Assembly (NCBI GenBank): GCA_024743275.1
Contig: JANSWW010000002.1
Location: forward strand, 310,001 to 374,000
Direction: 5' to 3'
Source of the DNA: Alphaproteobacteria bacterium
GTDB lineage: Bacteria; Pseudomonadota; Alphaproteobacteria; JANSWW01
DNA length: 64,000 bases
Shown: positions 59,854-64,000 of the stretch, piece by piece
Numbering within the stretch: position 1 is the first letter of the stretch
How the letters are laid out: each line of letters begins with the position of its first letter
Program-made: the position numbers and the translations under genes
Notes under the pieces: generated by a model
Seen by the model: the letters and a program-made list of their open reading frames with translations, nothing else
Told to the model about the DNA's origin: nothing
The model's database searches: none

Positions 59854-61026
59854 ATGTCGATCAGAAATACGATTTACGAAAAGGATCTCTACGACGACGA
59901 AGAGCTCTTTCAGCAGGATTGCATCGAAATCGCAAAGGAACGCCTGAACCGGGGCGAAATCGATCGCCGGACGTTCGTCAAGGCGCTGAGCTTCCTCAGC
60001 CTGGCGCCGGTGACCGCGATAATGGCGCCGGGCTCCGCCAAGGCGGCGAGTGAACTGGTTGTGGTGAACTGGGGCGGACCTGCCGTCGACGCCTATATGA
60101 ACGCCTTCGGAAAACCGTTCGAAGAAGCCACCGGGGTGAAAGTGGTGATCGACGGTACCGGCCCGCTCGGGTCCAAGATCAGGGCCATGGTGGAAGCCGG
60201 CAATGTGGTCTGGGATGTCTGCGATACCGGTGCGGGCACAACCTTGGTGCTTCAGGATGCGGGCGTGATCGAGCCCATCGACTACTCGATCGTCGACAAA
60301 TCCAAGGTCTTCGGCGATTTCGCCTTCAGCCATGGGGTCGTCAATTACATGTTCAGCTTCGTGCTGGCCTATAACCAGAAGCGGCTGGAGAAAGTCCCGG
60401 CGAGCTGGGCGGACTTCTGGGATACCTCCGCCTTCCCGGGGATGCGCACCATGCGGAAGCAGCCGAATGGCATGATGGAGGCCTGCATGCAGGCCGCCGG
60501 CAAGTCGCTCGACGAGGTCTACCCGATCGACATCGATCTGTGTGTCGAGAAGTTCAAGGAAATCCGCGACGACGTGATCATCTGGGGTTCCGGTTCCCAG
60601 AGCCAGCAGCTGTTCCGCGAGGGTGAAGTCGTAATGGGCAACATCTGGCACACCCGGGCCAACCTGCTGCGGCGCGATATGAAGGGCGATGTGGCCTGGA
60701 CCTGGAAAGGCGGATGTGTCGCGCCCGGCATGTGGAACGTTCCCGTCGGCAACCCGGCCGGCAAGGATGCGGCCATGCAGTTCATCGCCTCCAGTCAGGA
60801 TCCGGACCAACAGATCGAACTGTTCAAGGTCATGGGTAACGGCCCGGCCAACCCGGCGGCCGCCGCCAAGGTGCCGGAAGACCTCCGGGCCTTCGATCCG
60901 GGGCAGCCGGAGAACTTCGCCCTGCAGGTGCCGTTCAACGGGTTCTGGTATCGCGAGCAGCATTCCAGCGGCAAGACCAACGACCAGTACTCCCGCGAAG
61001 TCTGGCTGCAGGCCCAGGCCGGCTAG
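59854..61026 (+). CDS. ABC transporter substrate-binding protein, PotD-like, Tat-exported
   Basis: 390 residues from the ATG at 59854, preceded by GAGGAGGTG. A twin-arginine motif DRRTFVK is at 37-43, unusually deep after an acidic head region, followed by a hydrophobic stretch and a cleavage site near residue 64 (GSAKA). The mature protein has the SBP_bac type 2 fold typical of spermidine/putrescine binders (ELVVVNWGGPAVDAYMNAF start; VPASWADFWDTSAFPG). Tat export means it is folded before transport, unlike PotD. The ligand is probably a cationic or nitrogen-rich molecule, in line with the ureohydrolase and deaminase nearby. Confidence 0.9.
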   Translation: MSIRNTIYEKDLYDDEELFQQDCIEIAKERLNRGEIDRRTFVKALSFLSLAPVTAIMAPGSAKAASELVVVNWGGPAVDAYMNAFGKPFEEATGVKVVIDGTGPLGSKIRAMVEAGNVVWDVCDTGAGTTLVLQDAGVIEPIDYSIVDKSKVFGDFAFSHGVVNYMFSFVLAYNQKRLEKVPASWADFWDTSAFPGMRTMRKQPNGMMEACMQAAGKSLDEVYPIDIDLCVEKFKEIRDDVIIWGSGSQSQQLFREGEVVMGNIWHTRANLLRRDMKGDVAWTWKGGCVAPGMWNVPVGNPAGKDAAMQFIASSQDPDQQIELFKVMGNGPANPAAAAKVPEDLRAFDPGQPENFALQVPFNGFWYREQHSSGKTNDQYSREVWLQAQAG

Positions 61027-61072
61027 CCTTCGACGATCGCCGAACGGAAGAGACGCGAAGGGGCGGGCGACA

Positions 61073-61915
61073 ATGATCGGAAGATCGCTCAACCATGGAA
61101 GCTATTGGGTTCTCATCGCACCGGCGGTGGTGCTGATGGTTGTGTTCTATGTCTTCCCGCTCCTTCAAGTCCTTTGGATCAGCGTGACAGAGCCCACCTT
61201 CGGGTTCGGGAACTATGAGGAGTTGTTCACCAACAGCTTCCTCCACAGGATCTGGCGGACCACGGCGTTCATTTGCGGCATCACCACGGCTCTGACCGTC
61301 GTGCTCGGCTATGTGGTCGCCTATGCGATGGCCCATGTCCGTGAGCAGCAGATGACGGCCATGATGTTCTGCATCCTGCTGACATTCTGGCTCAGCGTCC
61401 TGATCCGGGCCTTCGCCTGGGTGATGCTGCTGCGCACGGAGGGGATGATCAACAACGCCTTGATGTTCATCGGGGCGATCGACGATCCGCTGCGTCTGTC
61501 GCGGAATCAGTTCGGGGTCATCGTCGGCATGGTTCACTTCATGCTGCCCCTGGCGATCCTGCCAATCTACGCCAATCTTCGCGGCATCTCGCAGAGCTAT
61601 GTGGCCGCCGCGCGCGGTCTCGGCGGATCCGGCTTCCAAGCCTTCCGCATGATTTATCTCCCACTCAGCAAACCGGGGATCATCGCGGCCACTATTCTCG
61701 TTTTCGTCTTTTCGCTCGGATTCTTCATTACCCCCGCGATCCTCGGCGGCGGGCGGGTCGTCATGGTTTCCGAGTACATCCGTGTCGCCTTTGAGGAGAC
61801 CTTGCTCTGGGGCAAGGCGACGATGTTGTCCTCCACCCTGCTCTTCGGCGTGTTCCTGCTGCTGGCCATTGTCAGCCGCTTCGTGAATCTGCGCCGCGTC
61901 TTCGGTGCCACATGA
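61073..61915 (+). CDS. ABC transporter permease, PotB/PotH-like
   Basis: 280 residues, start ATG at 61073. Six predicted membrane helices at about 12-35, 62-85, 95-115, 145-165, 195-215 and 248-270. The EAA loop YVAAARGLGGSGFQAFRMIYLPLSKPGI is complete. Co-transcribed with the preceding substrate-binding gene (46 bp gap) and overlapping the second permease gene by 4 bp. Confidence 0.92.
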   Translation: MIGRSLNHGSYWVLIAPAVVLMVVFYVFPLLQVLWISVTEPTFGFGNYEELFTNSFLHRIWRTTAFICGITTALTVVLGYVVAYAMAHVREQQMTAMMFCILLTFWLSVLIRAFAWVMLLRTEGMINNALMFIGAIDDPLRLSRNQFGVIVGMVHFMLPLAILPIYANLRGISQSYVAAARGLGGSGFQAFRMIYLPLSKPGIIAATILVFVFSLGFFITPAILGGGRVVMVSEYIRVAFEETLLWGKATMLSSTLLFGVFLLLAIVSRFVNLRRVFGAT

Positions 61916-62721
61916 CAGAGGCCCGGCTCACTTTCGGACGCTGCATGGTCCTGGGACTCGCCTGGACGATCCTCGGCTTCTTGGTCCTGCCGATGGTGGT
62001 GATCTTTCCGGTTTCGCTGACCGACCAATACTATCTCTCGCTGCCGCAAGAGAGCCTTTCCCTCGAACATTACGTCAAATTCTTCACCAATGAGATTTGG
62101 CTTTCAGCCACGGGCCAGAGCTTCATCATCGCCACCTGTTCGACCATCGCGGCCGTGATTCTCGGGACCCTGTGCGCGATTGGCTGCTGGCGGATTTCCA
62201 GCCGGGCATCCGAAGCGGTCCGTGCGTTCATGCTGCTGCCGATCATCGTTCCGACCGTGGTGCAGGCCCTGGCGCTTTACCGCTTCTGGATCGACCTTCG
62301 GATCGTCGATACCTATTTCGGCGTGATCTTGGCCCATACCCTGATCTGCATTCCCTATGTGGTGATCACCGTTTCGGCATCGCTCGCCAATTTCGATCTT
62401 CGGGTCGAGCAGGCGGCACGCAATCTCGGGGCGTCGGTCAGCCAGACGATCCGAATGGTTGTGGTGCCCCAGATCATGCCCGGGATCCTGTCGGGGGCGA
62501 TCTTCGCCTTTACGATCTCGTTCGATGAAATCGTCACGGTTCTCTTCATCACCAGCCGCCACATCTACACGCTCCCGAAGCGCATTTGGAACGGCATTCA
62601 AGATCATCTGGACCCGACGATCGCCGCGGTCGCGACCTTGTTGATCGTGGTCACGCTGCTGTTGCTGTTGGCGGAACTCTGGCTCAGGAAACGGCGCGAC
62701 GCCGCCCGGGCGAACCGCTGA
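61912..62721 (+). CDS. ABC transporter permease, PotC/PotI-like
   Basis: 269 residues, starting within the stop of the first permease gene (ATGA overlap). Six predicted membrane helices and an intact EAA loop VEQAARNLGASVSQTIRMVVVPQIMPGI. The C-terminus is short and basic (LRKRRDAARANR). With the first permease it forms the heterodimeric channel of the polyamine-type importer. The M20-like gene follows after 21 bp and so belongs to the same operon. Confidence 0.92.
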   Translation: MTEARLTFGRCMVLGLAWTILGFLVLPMVVIFPVSLTDQYYLSLPQESLSLEHYVKFFTNEIWLSATGQSFIIATCSTIAAVILGTLCAIGCWRISSRASEAVRAFMLLPIIVPTVVQALALYRFWIDLRIVDTYFGVILAHTLICIPYVVITVSASLANFDLRVEQAARNLGASVSQTIRMVVVPQIMPGILSGAIFAFTISFDEIVTVLFITSRHIYTLPKRIWNGIQDHLDPTIAAVATLLIVVTLLLLLAELWLRKRRDAARANR

Positions 62722-62742
62722 ACCGATGTGGAGGGAGGTCCC

Positions 62743-64000
62743 ATGGCCGCGAAAATGACCGAACCGAAACAAACCGCTTTGGACTGGATTGCGGCCAATG
62801 AAGCCGCCCTGTCCAAGGATCATATGACCCTATGGCATTTCCACGAACCGGCATGGCGCGAGTACAAGTCCGCGGCGTGGTATGTCGACAGACTCCGGCG
62901 GGAAGGTTTCACGGTCGAGGCTGGCTCGGCCGACATGCCCACGGCGTTCTGCGCCACCTATGGGACGGAAGGGCCGGTGATCGGCTGCTACGCGGAATAT
63001 GACGCGGTACCGGGCACGTCCCAGGACCCGGTCCCGTACCGCAAGCCCCGCGACGGGGTCGCCGAGTTCGCCGCCGGCCATACCGATCCGCACTCGGCCC
63101 TCGGCATGGGTGGGCTGACCGGGGCGCTCGCCATGAAAGCGGCGATCGACAAGCACGGGCTCAAGGGCCGCATCAAATTCTTCGGGGAGCCGGCGGAGAA
63201 GACCTGTGGCTCGAAGCCGATACACGCCTCGCACGGCTATTACGATGACCTGGACGCCATGATCAGCTTCCACCCCACATCGTTGCCGGCGCTTTCGAAC
63301 ACGGCGGTTTGGGAGACCCATTGCGGCTGTTACTGGTCGAAAATCTTCACGTTCACATGCCGCCAGCCGGAGACCTGGGGGGCCGCGGGCGAACGCAGGG
63401 GGGTGGCCAACAACCATTCCATCGCCCGGGCACCGGGAGCGATCGATGCGCTGTGCCTCATGTATACGACCACCAAATACAACAAGGAGTTCATGCTGCC
63501 GCATACCGGCAGTTGGACCTTGAACGAAGCGATTTTCGGCACCGGTCTCGCCACTTCCGACAATCTGCCCCCCAGGATCAGCCAGATTCAGTATGCGTGG
63601 CGCTGTCCCACCATCGAGATGGCGGAAACCATCGACAGGGTTCTGGAGAACAACGCCAAGCATGTTGCAGGCATCACCCATTGCGAGGTCGAAAGCGGGT
63701 GGGTGACCAAGACGCGTCCCGGACTTGCCAACAACGCCTTGGCCGAGATCACCTACGGCAATTTCGAGATGGTGGGCCCCCCGAACTTCGACGGCGACGC
63801 CAAGGAGTTCGGCCGGGAAATACTGCGCAATCTCGGCTATGACGTTTCGGCCGACGAAGAGCCGTTTCCCGCGGAACTGGAAAGGCTGATCCCGCCAAGG
63901 GAGGGTGAGGCGAAGCTGCGCACCATCCTGCCCTCGTGGCAGAAGAACTACACCTCGGACGATTACGTCGATTACACGTGGCATACGCCGACGGTCCGTC
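62743..64000 (+). CDS. M20-family-like amidohydrolase (AbgB-type), C-terminus beyond the window
   Basis: At least 419 residues from the ATG at 62743 (GGAGGGAGG upstream), open to the right edge. The fold is that of M20D peptidases such as p-aminobenzoyl-glutamate hydrolase subunit B: a start region with HFHEPAWREYKSA, then GCYAEYDAVPG near 81-91. The usual metal motif H-x-C-G-H reads His113-Thr-Asp115-Pro-His117, and the usual Glu-Glu pair reads Glu152-Lys153 (GEPAEKTCGSK); His177 in SFHPTS is kept. One metal ligand is therefore changed to Asp and another lost. As the last visible gene of the importer operon it may hydrolyse an amide bond in the imported compound. Confidence 0.8.
   Translation, partial: MAAKMTEPKQTALDWIAANEAALSKDHMTLWHFHEPAWREYKSAAWYVDRLRREGFTVEAGSADMPTAFCATYGTEGPVIGCYAEYDAVPGTSQDPVPYRKPRDGVAEFAAGHTDPHSALGMGGLTGALAMKAAIDKHGLKGRIKFFGEPAEKTCGSKPIHASHGYYDDLDAMISFHPTSLPALSNTAVWETHCGCYWSKIFTFTCRQPETWGAAGERRGVANNHSIARAPGAIDALCLMYTTTKYNKEFMLPHTGSWTLNEAIFGTGLATSDNLPPRISQIQYAWRCPTIEMAETIDRVLENNAKHVAGITHCEVESGWVTKTRPGLANNALAEITYGNFEMVGPPNFDGDAKEFGREILRNLGYDVSADEEPFPAELERLIPPREGEAKLRTILPSWQKNYTSDDYVDYTWHTPTVR

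Overview
This 64 kb window is high-GC DNA (strong G/C preference at third codon positions) from what looks like a free-living, respiring alphaproteobacterium, probably of a marine or soil Rhodospirillales-like type. The assignment is inferred from gene content: a cyanate uptake and cyanase operon under a sigma-54 promoter, demethylation enzymes of the dimethylglycine/sarcosine dehydrogenase family, a FixK/FNR-type box before a cation-transport and universal-stress operon, and many ABC, MFS and amidohydrolase genes. I see no rRNA, tRNA, insertion sequence, phage or CRISPR array. The window cuts a gene at each end.

Layout. 0.2-3.8 kb: a four-gene operon with a good sigma-70 promoter, encoding a 75-residue protein, a nucleotidyltransferase-family protein and two PLP enzymes; its function is unknown. 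3.9-5.1 kb: aspartate dehydrogenase and a 98-residue orphan, bounded by related palindromic sequences. 5.4-7.6 kb: katG. 7.6-13.4 kb: a PAS-containing sigma-54 activator divergent from cynA-cynB-cynD-cynS, with a near-consensus -24/-12 promoter between them. 13.5-18.4 kb: RidA, a small membrane protein, an unusual SET-domain protein whose two SET halves are separated by about 330 residues, an MFS transporter and map. 18.6-24.4 kb: an FNR-type box and an operon of small HTH protein, P-type ATPase, Kef-type antiporter and double USP. 24.4-30.2 kb (minus strand): a complete stressosome set, RsbR-RsbT-RsbX-RsbS, followed by a hybrid histidine kinase that begins with a degenerate RsbT-like domain.

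30.6-38.7 kb: an EamA transporter, then a minus-strand operon of XRE-cupin regulator, two dimethylglycine/sarcosine dehydrogenase paralogues and a non-pyrrolysine MttB-family methyltransferase, probably for degrading a methylated amine or betaine. 39.2-51.2 kb: an accessory region in which several families occur twice (two YcaC-like hydrolases, two YtcJ-like amidohydrolases, two XapX membrane proteins, two AraC regulators) together with an MFS exporter, an outer-membrane channel and an FMN reductase. 51.5-55.2 kb: a 5'-nucleotidase, folE2 and a glutathione S-transferase. 55.3-64 kb: a cytosine-deaminase-like amidohydrolase, a ureohydrolase, a LysR regulator with a likely operator, a polyamine-type ABC importer and an M20-like amidohydrolase, together suggesting import and breakdown of a guanidino or nitrogen-heterocyclic compound.

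The strongest leads for something undescribed are the stressosome wired to a hybrid kinase, the split SET protein, the 75-residue-protein/nucleotidyltransferase/PLP operon, and the duplicated YcaC/YtcJ/XapX export locus.
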